Shown piece after piece: positions 19,143 to 26,941 of a stretch of DNA of 64,000 nt. The DNA is from Ancylobacter radicis (GTDB taxonomy: Bacteria > Pseudomonadota > Alphaproteobacteria > Rhizobiales > Xanthobacteraceae). The notes under the pieces are model-generated. The model searched no databases. It was not told the DNA's origin and worked only from the letters and a program-made list of their open reading frames with translations. The DNA is taken from NCBI RefSeq assembly GCF_018449475.1, contig NZ_JAHCQH010000015.1:186001-250000 (forward strand), in the 5' to 3' direction. Within the stretch, counting starts at the first letter, position 1; each line of letters begins with the position of its first letter. The position numbers were made by a program, and so were the translations under genes.

Positions 19143-19504
19143 CTATGGCTTCACGACCTTGCCCAAGGGCTGCGCGAGTGATGCAGCAGAAGGGGCCTGG
19201 ACGGCTCATGGCACGGCACTGCCTTCGATCTCTGGTCATGATGCCCCTACGAGCATCGGTGCTGGTACTGGCGGCTCGTTGGCAGCTTGGGACGATGAGC
19301 ACAGCGCCATCGGCCTGCCGGAGCGCCAGGAGCCGTCGCTGGAAGCTCGTCCCATTCCAGACGTTCGTCGTTGCCACCAACACAACCGTTCACTGGCTGC
19401 TCGTCGAGTTTGCCTCTGCGCAACTTTACGTGCCGGCGCTGTCGCCGCGCGCTCATTTTACCGGCCACCACCATAAGCCACGCCGGCATTGTGCCGCGCG
19501 ATGC
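19143..19504. other. 362-bp gap between convergent genes, no gene seen
   Basis: Open frames on both strands show no family likeness and no ribosome site. No clear terminator hairpin is visible. It may hold decayed sequence. Confidence 0.4.
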
Positions 19505-22500
19505 TCAATGAAAATCCCGTGATTTCGGCAGGACGCGGACCTGGCGCGGGTGGCCTTGCGTAGAGCGGCGGCCCGCCAGCAGGTGGCCCTCACGGGAGGC
19601 GGACGTCGCCCGCTCGTCGATGCCGGGATCGACCTGCGGACGGGGGAGAGGGTAGGCGCCCTTCTGGCGGGGACCGTCGAACAGGCGGGCGAGTTCACTG
19701 GTGCGGTCGATCACCCGCTCGGCCATCACATGGAGGACGCCTTCCTTGCTCTTCTGCACCCTGCCTTCCACTACGACGAGGCGCGCGCCCATCACCTGCG
19801 CGCGGAAACGCTCGAACAGCCGGGCCCAGATCAGCACATTGACGATGCCGGTCTCGTCTTCCAGCGTCATGAAGATGGCGTTGCCCTTTCCCGGCCGCTG
19901 GCGCACCAGCACGATGCCGGCGGTGCGGATGAAGCTGCCATCGCGCCGTGCCGCCGCTTCGCTGCTGCTGGCGATGCCCTCCGCTTGGAAAATGGAACGG
20001 AGCATGCCCATGGGGTGGCCCTTCAGCGAGAGCCTTGTGGTCTGGTAGTCCACCGCGATCTGCTCGGGCAGCGGCATGAGGGGGAGAAGCGCATCCGGCT
20101 CGGCGCCGAGTTCGCGCGCCTGCGCCGCCGCGAACAAAGGCAGCGGCGCATCATCGGGCAGGCGCCGGACGATCCACGCCGCCGCGCGCCGGTCGAGCCC
20201 CAGCGAGCCGAACGCATCGGCATCGGCCAATTTGCGCAATGCCCCGGCGGGCAGGCGTGTGCGCATGGAGAGCGTTTCGATATCGCGATAGCCGGCCCCC
20301 CGCGCGGCGGCGAGCTGTTCCGCCCATCTTTCGCTGAAGCCGTCGATCTGCCGCAGGCCGAAGCGCAGCGCCAGCGCGCCATCGGGACGGCTCTCCAGCG
20401 TGTTGTCCCAGAAGCTGTGATTGATGTCGGCGGGGCGGATTTCCACGCCATGCTCGCGCGCATCGCGCACGATCTGCGCCGGGGCGTAGAAGCCCATGGG
20501 CTGGGAGTTCAGCAGCGCCGCCGCGAACACGGCCGGGTAGCGGCATTTGATGAAGGCGGAGATGTAGACCAGCTTGGCAAAGGAGGCGGCGTGGCTTTCC
20601 GGGAAGCCATATTCGCCGAACCCCTTGATCTGCTCGAAGCAGCGCGCCGCGAAGGCCGGGTCATAGCCGCGCGCGCTCATGCGCTCGATCAGCAGGGTCT
20701 GGAACTGCCCGATCGTGCCCATATTGCGGAAGGTCGCCATGGCCCGGCGCAGCTTGTTGGCTTCGACTTCGGTAAATTCGGCGGCGACCATGGCGAGCTT
20801 CATCGCCTGTTCCTGGAACAGCGGCACGCCTTTGGTGCGCGCGAGTACCTCCCGGAGTTCATCGGGATCATGCGGCGGCTTGGGCGAGGGGTAGGTCACT
20901 TTCTCGCTCCCCTCGCGCCGGCGCAGATAGGGATGCACCATGTTGCCCTGGATCGGCCCCGGCCGGACGATGGCGACCTGGATGACGAGGTCGTACAGGC
21001 AGCTCGGCCTCATGCGCGGCAGCATGTTGATCTGGGCCCGGCTTTCCACCTGGAACACCCCGATGGAATCCCCCCTGCACAGCATGTCGTAGACATCGCT
21101 CTGCTCTCTCGGCACGTCGGCCAGCGCGTAATCGACGCCTTCATGCTCGTGCATCAGGTCGAACGCCTTGCGGATGCAGGTGAGCATGCCCAGCGCCAGC
21201 ACATCGACCTTCATCAAGGCGAGCGTGTCGATGTCGTCCTTGTTCCACTCGATGAAGGTGCGGTCCTCCATCGCCGCCTTGCCGATCGGCACCATCTCAT
21301 CAAGCCGGCCTTGGGTCAGCACGAAGCCGCCGACATGCTGCGAGAGGTGGCGCGGAAAGCCGAGCAGCCGGCCGGCGAGTTCCACCGCGCGGCGGATCGT
21401 CGGGTTGTCGGCATCGAGCCCGGCCTGGCCGATCTGACCTTTCGCCACCATGTCGCCCCAGCTCCCCCAGACCAGGCTGGAGAGCCGCGCGGTGACATCC
21501 TCGGTGAGGCCAAGCGCCCTGCCGACATCGCGGATGGCACTGCGCGGGCGATAGGAGATGACGGTCGCGGCGATGCCCGCCCGCATGCGGCCATAGCGCT
21601 CATAGATGTACTGGATCACTTCCTCGCGCCGCTCATGCTCGAAATCGACGTCGATGTCGGGCGGCTCGCGGCGCTCGCGGGAGATGAAGCGGGCGAACAG
21701 CAGGTCGCTCTCGGCCGGGTCCACCGCGGTGATGCCGAGCACGTAGCAGACGGCGGAATTGGCCGCCGAGCCGCGCCCCTGGCAGAGGATGCCCTCCTTC
21801 TCGGCGAAGCTGACGATATCGCGGATGGTGAGGAAATAGGGCGCGTATTTCAGCTCGGCGATCAGCGCCAGCTCCTCCCGGAGCTGCTTTTCCACCTTGG
21901 GCGGCACACCGTCGGGATAGCGGATGGCGGCCCGCTGCCACGTCATATGCTCCAGCCAGGCTTCCGCCGTGTAGCCGGGGGGAACGGGCTCCTTCGGGTA
22001 TTCATATTTCAGTTCACTGAGCGAGAAATCGAGCCGGGCGAGGAAGTGGCGCGTCTCCTCCACCGCCTCCGGCGCGTCGCGGAACAGGCGGACCATTTCG
22101 GCGGGCGGCTTGAGATGGCGCTCGGCATTGGCCTCCAGCTTCCGGCCGACGACCTCGATCGTCGTGCCCTCGCGGATGCAGGTGAGCACATCCTGCAAAT
22201 CGCGCTGGGAGGGGTGGTGATAGAGCACATCGTTCATCGCCAGCAGCGGCACCTTGGCGTCCGCAGCCAGCGCCTTCAGCCCCGCCAGCCGGCGGCGATC
22301 ATCGCCACGCCGCGGCATGTCGGCGCCGAGCCAGAGCCAGCCGGGCGCGGCCTCCGCCAGCGGGACGAGATACCGCGCCAGTTCCTCCAGCCGGCGGGGA
22401 GGCATGAGGATAAGCGAGAGGCCCCCCGCGTCAGTCAGCAGGTCGTCGAGGGTGAGGAGGCAGCTTCCCTTCTCGGCGCGCATATTGCCGGCGGTGAGGA

Positions 22501-22828
22501 GCTGGCACAGCCGGCCCCAGCCGGCACGGTCCTGCGCATAGGCGATGACATCCGGCGTACCGTCCGCGAAGACGAGCCGCGCGCCCACCGCGAGCTGGAA
22601 GGGGAAGATGGCCTCCGGCGCGCCGATCTCCTCGCGCCACACCTCCGCCGCCTCCTTCAACGCGGCATAAGCCCGCACCACGCCCGACACGGTGTTGCGG
22701 TCGGCGATGCCGATGCCGGCATGGCCAAGCTGGAGTGCCTGCGCCACCAGATCGCTGGCGTGGGATGCCCCGCGAAGGAAGGAGAAGTTCGTCGTGACCG
22801 CCAGCTCGGCATAGAAAACCGCGTTCAT
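19505..22828 (-). CDS. dnaE2: error-prone DNA polymerase III alpha subunit
   Basis: A 1,107-residue DnaE2/ImuC polymerase, typical length for the class and shorter than replicative DnaE. It has an N-terminal PHP domain (ELAVTTNFSFLRGASHA), a polymerase core with PPDIDVDFEHERREEVIQY and GRGSAANSAVCYVLGIT, and a C-terminal OB-fold (GIVLVRQRPGKGNAIFMTLE). It performs translesion synthesis in the SOS response together with ImuA and ImuB. The C-terminal tau-binding tail of DnaE1 is lacking. It overlaps imuB by four bases and is the last gene of the LexA-controlled cassette. Confidence 0.97.
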   Translation of the reverse strand: MNAVFYAELAVTTNFSFLRGASHASDLVAQALQLGHAGIGIADRNTVSGVVRAYAALKEAAEVWREEIGAPEAIFPFQLAVGARLVFADGTPDVIAYAQDRAGWGRLCQLLTAGNMRAEKGSCLLTLDDLLTDAGGLSLILMPPRRLEELARYLVPLAEAAPGWLWLGADMPRRGDDRRRLAGLKALAADAKVPLLAMNDVLYHHPSQRDLQDVLTCIREGTTIEVVGRKLEANAERHLKPPAEMVRLFRDAPEAVEETRHFLARLDFSLSELKYEYPKEPVPPGYTAEAWLEHMTWQRAAIRYPDGVPPKVEKQLREELALIAELKYAPYFLTIRDIVSFAEKEGILCQGRGSAANSAVCYVLGITAVDPAESDLLFARFISRERREPPDIDVDFEHERREEVIQYIYERYGRMRAGIAATVISYRPRSAIRDVGRALGLTEDVTARLSSLVWGSWGDMVAKGQIGQAGLDADNPTIRRAVELAGRLLGFPRHLSQHVGGFVLTQGRLDEMVPIGKAAMEDRTFIEWNKDDIDTLALMKVDVLALGMLTCIRKAFDLMHEHEGVDYALADVPREQSDVYDMLCRGDSIGVFQVESRAQINMLPRMRPSCLYDLVIQVAIVRPGPIQGNMVHPYLRRREGSEKVTYPSPKPPHDPDELREVLARTKGVPLFQEQAMKLAMVAAEFTEVEANKLRRAMATFRNMGTIGQFQTLLIERMSARGYDPAFAARCFEQIKGFGEYGFPESHAASFAKLVYISAFIKCRYPAVFAAALLNSQPMGFYAPAQIVRDAREHGVEIRPADINHSFWDNTLESRPDGALALRFGLRQIDGFSERWAEQLAAARGAGYRDIETLSMRTRLPAGALRKLADADAFGSLGLDRRAAAWIVRRLPDDAPLPLFAAAQARELGAEPDALLPLMPLPEQIAVDYQTTRLSLKGHPMGMLRSIFQAEGIASSSEAAARRDGSFIRTAGIVLVRQRPGKGNAIFMTLEDETGIVNVLIWARLFERFRAQVMGARLVVVEGRVQKSKEGVLHVMAERVIDRTSELARLFDGPRQKGAYPLPRPQVDPGIDERATSASREGHLLAGRRSTQGHPRQVRVLPKSRDFH

Positions 22829-24408
22829 GGGAACAGCCCATGGACGAACCAGCGCGGCGGGCCGGGTTCGCGGTCGTACAGCCCGACGCGGAATAGCCAG
22901 AAGCGGCGTCCCTGACTATTTTCCACCCGGTAATAATCCCGTGTCGGCGCGTCGTGCTCCCGCCGCCACCACTCGGCCGCGATGCGCTCCGGCCCCTCGG
23001 CGTGCACCACCTCGTGCAGCACGCGGCGCCAGCGGAAGCGCAAGGGCGGGCCATCCGGCACCTCGGCTAGCGCCTCGATCGGTTGCGGCGGGTCGAACAT
23101 CATCAGGGGACGGGCCAGCCCGTCCTCCGGCATCGGGCACGCGGGCGGCGGTGGATCGGCCGCCGGCACCAGGCTGGCGGCGCGGGCAGGATCATGGGTG
23201 TCGCGCATCATGAAGCGCAGCACCCGGTCCCGGCCGAGCCGCGCCGCCAGCCGGTCGACCAGCGCGCTCACCTCTTCCTCCTCGATGGCCCGACCGTCGA
23301 GGCTCACCTGCGCCGGCGCCAGCGCCTCCGCGCGTAGCACGGCGAGGCGCACCAGATCGAAGCCGAAGCCGGGATCGAGCGGGTCGGCGAGCGCGTCGAG
23401 CTTTTCGTGAAACAGCCAGCCAAGCGATGCGGGATCGCGCGAGGACCGGGCGGTCTCCACCGCGATGCGCCGCACCGCCCCGTCGGCGCGGAAGAAGGAG
23501 GCCTCGAAGGCCCGCCCGCCCTCGCCCCGCGCCTCCAGCATCAGCGCGAGATCGTCGATCAGCAGGCCCAGCGCGCCCCCGACATCCTCGGCCCGGGCGA
23601 TCGGTTCGGCAAAGCGCCGCTCGGCGATGCAGGCCGGCAGCGGGCGGCGCGGCACGATACGCACATCCTCATGGCCCAGCGTGCGCCGCAGCCGCGTCAG
23701 CAATTCCTCGCCGAAGCGCGCGGCGAGCGGCGTGCCGGGACGCGACGCCAGATCGCCAATGGTCTTCAGCCCGGCGCGGGACAGCCCGGTCACCGTCTCT
23801 CCGGGCAAGTCCAGCGCGAAAATGGGGAGCGGCGCGACGCAGTCCGCCTCGCGCCCGACCGGCACCACGCCGCCCTTGCCGCACCGCGCGAGGGCGCGCG
23901 CCGCCTCCGGTGTGCCGGCCACCACGGCGTGGAGCGTCAGCCCGTGACGCTGGAGATGCTCCATGACATGCCGGCGCATCGTTGCCTCGCCGCCGAACAG
24001 ATGCGTGCAGCCGGTGATGTCGAGCACCAGCCCATCCACACCGTCCAGCGCCACCAGCGGGGTCCAGCGGTCGCAATCATCGGCGATCCGCTCGAGAAAG
24101 CCGGCATCGGCGCGTGGGTCATGGTCGGCGACCGCGAGGGCGGGAATGCGCGCGCGGGCATCCGCCAGCGTCAGGCCGGGCGCCAGACCCACGGCCCGCG
24201 CCTGCGCGGAGATGGCGGACAGGCGCAGCGCGCCTTTCACCCGCTCGACGAAGACCAGCGGCACCGATTCATCCGGCGCGCTGGAAGGGCCGGACATCCC
24301 CGGTCGCCTCGCCCTGTGCCACCGTGCCCTGTCGAGCCGGTTTGCCGGCAGGAACGGGAACCACAGCGCGAGATAGCGGGGCGATGTCGCGGAAGGAACA
24401 GCTCTCAT
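22825..24408 (-). CDS. imuB: ImuB, inactive Y-family polymerase-like protein of the mutasome
   Basis: A 527-residue protein from the ATG at 24408. The conserved ImuB opening RYLALWFPFLPANRL comes shortly after the start. The Y-family palm follows, but the catalytic acidic residues of true Y polymerases are not in place, as in other ImuB proteins, which act as adaptors bridging the beta clamp, ImuA and DnaE2. The thumb/little-finger region contains IGDLASRPGTPLAARFGEEL. The reading frame overlaps the end of imuA by 140 bases, which is unusually long, and overlaps dnaE2 by four. Confidence 0.93.
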   Translation of the reverse strand: MRAVPSATSPRYLALWFPFLPANRLDRARWHRARRPGMSGPSSAPDESVPLVFVERVKGALRLSAISAQARAVGLAPGLTLADARARIPALAVADHDPRADAGFLERIADDCDRWTPLVALDGVDGLVLDITGCTHLFGGEATMRRHVMEHLQRHGLTLHAVVAGTPEAARALARCGKGGVVPVGREADCVAPLPIFALDLPGETVTGLSRAGLKTIGDLASRPGTPLAARFGEELLTRLRRTLGHEDVRIVPRRPLPACIAERRFAEPIARAEDVGGALGLLIDDLALMLEARGEGGRAFEASFFRADGAVRRIAVETARSSRDPASLGWLFHEKLDALADPLDPGFGFDLVRLAVLRAEALAPAQVSLDGRAIEEEEVSALVDRLAARLGRDRVLRFMMRDTHDPARAASLVPAADPPPPACPMPEDGLARPLMMFDPPQPIEALAEVPDGPPLRFRWRRVLHEVVHAEGPERIAAEWWRREHDAPTRDYYRVENSQGRRFWLFRVGLYDREPGPPRWFVHGLFP

Positions 24409-25123
24409 GGTCCCACTCCAGATTCCAGGCATGGCCGTTGAGGCCGCCGCGATGGCGCAGCAGCGTGACGGCAAAGGCGGGGGCGCCCGGCGCGTCCGCC
24501 GCCAGCGGGGTGGAGAGGATCGGGCGCACCAGCCAGCGGGTGACGGCAACACTGGCCGAGGGTTTCTCGGCCATGCGCAGCAGGAAGAAGGTGACGCCGG
24601 AAACGCCCGCCCGAAGCGCCAGCCGCCGCGTGGCGGTGAGGTCCAGCGCCTTCGGCTCGCCCCAGGGCTCCAGCAGCACCGCCCCGAGCCCGGCGCAGCG
24701 CACCGCGTCGCCGGCCGCGCGCAGCGCCTGTTCCGGGTCCCGCGCCCGCACCAGGATAAGCCGCGACGGGTCGAGGCCCAGGCCTCTCAGCCCATGCGCG
24801 TCGAGGCGGCCCGCCTCTGAATCGATAAAGTCCTGCCGCACCCAGACGATGGGGCGCATCGGGAGCTTCCTCTGAGGCCGCTCCTCGCCCGGCCTCTGCG
24901 CCGCCCGCAGCGCCAGCGCCAGGGAGAAGCCGGAGGCGGCCGGCATGTCGGCGCCCTCCGCCGCATAGATCTCATGCAGCGCCCCGCGTGCGAGCGTCTC
25001 GGCCGGCACGCCGTCAGGCCCCGCAGCGCCCAGGCTGAAGGCCGATGAAGCGCCGGGCAGACGCTCTGCCTCCAGCCCGGCGAGCATCTGCCTCAGCGCG
25101 GAAACGTCATGTGTCGCGCGCAT
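24269..25123 (-). CDS. imuA: ImuA, RecA-like mutasome protein
   Basis: A 284-residue protein of the ImuA family, distantly RecA/SulA-like. Recognised blocks are ALHEIYAAEGADMPAASGF, PIVWVRQDFIDSEAGRLDAHG, LGLDPSRLILVRARDPEQAL and a C-terminal WNLEWDHE. It supports translesion synthesis with ImuB and DnaE2. First gene of the cassette, with an AGGA ribosome site lying inside the LexA operator. The C-terminal tail after WDHE is longer than usual because the frame runs 140 bases into imuB. Confidence 0.92.
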   Translation of the reverse strand: MRATHDVSALRQMLAGLEAERLPGASSAFSLGAAGPDGVPAETLARGALHEIYAAEGADMPAASGFSLALALRAAQRPGEERPQRKLPMRPIVWVRQDFIDSEAGRLDAHGLRGLGLDPSRLILVRARDPEQALRAAGDAVRCAGLGAVLLEPWGEPKALDLTATRRLALRAGVSGVTFFLLRMAEKPSASVAVTRWLVRPILSTPLAADAPGAPAFAVTLLRHRGGLNGHAWNLEWDHESCSFRDIAPLSRAVVPVPAGKPARQGTVAQGEATGDVRPFQRAG

Positions 25124-25127
25124 ATTT

Positions 25128-25142
25128 GTTCCTGTTTTGTTC
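25128..25142 (-). promoter_or_regulatory. LexA (SOS) operator
   Basis: GTTCCTGTTTTGTTC fits the alphaproteobacterial LexA consensus GTTC-N7-GTTC exactly. It ends five bases before the imuA start codon and overlaps the imuA ribosome site, so LexA bound here would block transcription start or elongation at the very beginning of the gene. Confidence 0.88.
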
Positions 25143-25257
25143 GTTTAAAACGACTCAATCCGGAACGAGAGTCAAGCGCACGATCCGGTGGGAGGACGCC
25201 GGCGAACGAGCGCCATGATCAGAGGCACCGGCAGCCACTCGATCGCCCCGACAGTAC

Positions 25258-25606
25258 GTCAATGCGAGGCAATATGGACGTCTCGTCGACCAATGCGTAA
25301 GCCTGATCGGCCTAAACCCGGCGGACTACGGCACCCACAGCTGTCGGCGGACCAAGGTCTCTATCCTCTACAAGTGGACTGGAAATCTGCGCGCCTGCCA
25401 ACTCCTGCTCGGCCATACAAAGCTCGAAAGCACCGTCCGGCATCTCGGAATCGAAGTCGACGACGCATTGAGTGTATTTATCGGTACGCCGTTGCGAACG
25501 GCACCTTTGCGCCGCGATCTCGGCCATAGAGATCGGGTTGGCGATTTCCTGAAAGCAGACGTTGCCGTTTGCGGTTCGGGAGGTCCTGGTTGCGCCATAA
25601 GCTGAA
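25258..25606 (+). pseudogene. tyrosine integrase, C-terminal remnant
   Basis: In frame, this stretch reads ARQYGRLVDQCVSLIGLN, then YGTHSCRRTKVSILYK, LRACQLLLGHTKLESTVR and LGIEVDDALSV. That is the C-terminal catalytic block of a tyrosine site-specific recombinase, with the H-X-X-R (HSCRR) and the later GH of LLGHTKLESTVR. The N-terminal two-thirds are missing and the reading frame runs on past the normal end near EVDDAL for about 35 unrelated codons. The C and K substitutions around the H-X-X-R suggest decay. It sits between imuA and the SIR2 gene, marking an old integration edge. Confidence 0.8.
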
Positions 25607-25732
25607 GTTCGCGGCGGGCATCACGAATGACCGTTTTGGGGCGGAAGGGGATGGGCCGCCGTCAGCTGTTCAGCCAGGAAAACGGACAATAGGATGAAGC
25701 AAACGATTCTGCGAATTTAGGGCTTCAATGCT

Positions 25733-26941
25733 GTGGCTGCCAACACCGCTATTGAGGATAGAGTTATACAATTGGGGCATGGGCTCTCGCCAATCCCCGA
25801 GCGGCTCCTTCTTGCTCATGCGCGCGGGGAGGTGCTGTTCATTTGTGGTGCAGGCATTTCCCGGCCAGCAGGGCTTCCGGATTTTCGTCAACTTGTTCTC
25901 GACGTCTATGCCACACTCGATACTTCGACGCATGGCGCCTTAGCGGGATTGCCGCCGGGAGTTTGCAACCAGTGGCAGGCCAATTGTGCAGGCCTGACCG
26001 ATCGGCAGACTGCCGAAGTGAAGCGGTTCATCGGTGGCGACTATGATGTTGTCCTCGGCATGCTTGAGCGCCGACTCGACGATCAAACACGTGGCGATAG
26101 CCAGGTTAGACGGACAGTCGCGGCGATCTTGCGTGCAGGTGCAACAAGCCCGACCGCGATCCACAAGGCGCTCATAGCCCTTGCCGATCGCGGCGGTGCC
26201 AATGCCATCGTGACAACAAACTTCGATCTCCTGCTTCAAGTCGCTGCAAAACGCCTTCGCTCGCCCGTTGAGACCTATTCCCTCGGTTCGATCCCAAGGC
26301 CATCGCGGCATTCGGAATTTTCGGGCGTGCTTCATATCCATGGCGCGCTCGACAAAAACCCGGCGAGAAATTCTGAACTTGTTCTGTCAGATCAGGATTT
26401 TGGTGAGTTCTACCTGCGTCGCCGCGTTGTTCCGGATTTCATCTACGATGCTGCACGCCTGTATCATCTGGTGCTCGTCGGCTACAGCGCCAACGATCCG
26501 CCGATGCGCTACCTGTTGAACGCGGTCGCGGCTGACGGCAAGCGTTTCGACGACTTGAAAGAGCGCTTCACTTTTTTCGGCACGAACTCGCCCGATGCAG
26601 TCGCACTTGCAGACTGGAACGGGCGCGGCATCACGCCGATCCACTACGACTCAACGAACGGTCACGACGCGCTAAGGGCAACCCTCGGACGATGGGCGGC
26701 CTTGTCCGCGATCAATGGAAAGAAAGCAATAGTCGATGCCGAAGTGCGAAGAATTGTAAAAAAACCGCGGTCTTCGGCCAATGAATTTGACCGCGATCTC
26801 TTCGACCATTTCTTCCGGAGAAGCAACGCAAGTGAACGTGTACGTCTGTCAGCGTTAGTTGCGGACGCGAAGGCCGAAATTGAGTGGCTTGATGCGATCG
26901 TAACGATTTGCGCTGAAGCCGAACGGGGACGGAAGCCATGA
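25733..26941 (+). CDS. SIR2-family NAD-binding defence protein
   Basis: A 402-residue protein with a SIR2 core: NAD-binding GAGISRPAGLPDF at residues 39-51, TTNFD at 161-165, the catalytic-His motif HIHG at 201-204 and GYSANDPPMRYLL at 250-262. SIR2 domains of bacterial anti-phage systems (ThsA, DSR, SIR2-HerA) hydrolyse NAD to abort infection, and that activity is likely but inferred here. The C-terminal 130 residues are helical and unassigned. The start is a GTG with a weak ribosome site; no other in-frame start lies close by. It overlaps the next gene by four bases, so the two form a coupled pair. Confidence 0.88.
   Translation: MAANTAIEDRVIQLGHGLSPIPERLLLAHARGEVLFICGAGISRPAGLPDFRQLVLDVYATLDTSTHGALAGLPPGVCNQWQANCAGLTDRQTAEVKRFIGGDYDVVLGMLERRLDDQTRGDSQVRRTVAAILRAGATSPTAIHKALIALADRGGANAIVTTNFDLLLQVAAKRLRSPVETYSLGSIPRPSRHSEFSGVLHIHGALDKNPARNSELVLSDQDFGEFYLRRRVVPDFIYDAARLYHLVLVGYSANDPPMRYLLNAVAADGKRFDDLKERFTFFGTNSPDAVALADWNGRGITPIHYDSTNGHDALRATLGRWAALSAINGKKAIVDAEVRRIVKKPRSSANEFDRDLFDHFFRRSNASERVRLSALVADAKAEIEWLDAIVTICAEAERGRKP

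Noticed and set aside
19550..22915. 1,121-codon plus-strand frame
   Set aside because: Opposite dnaE2; no family likeness.
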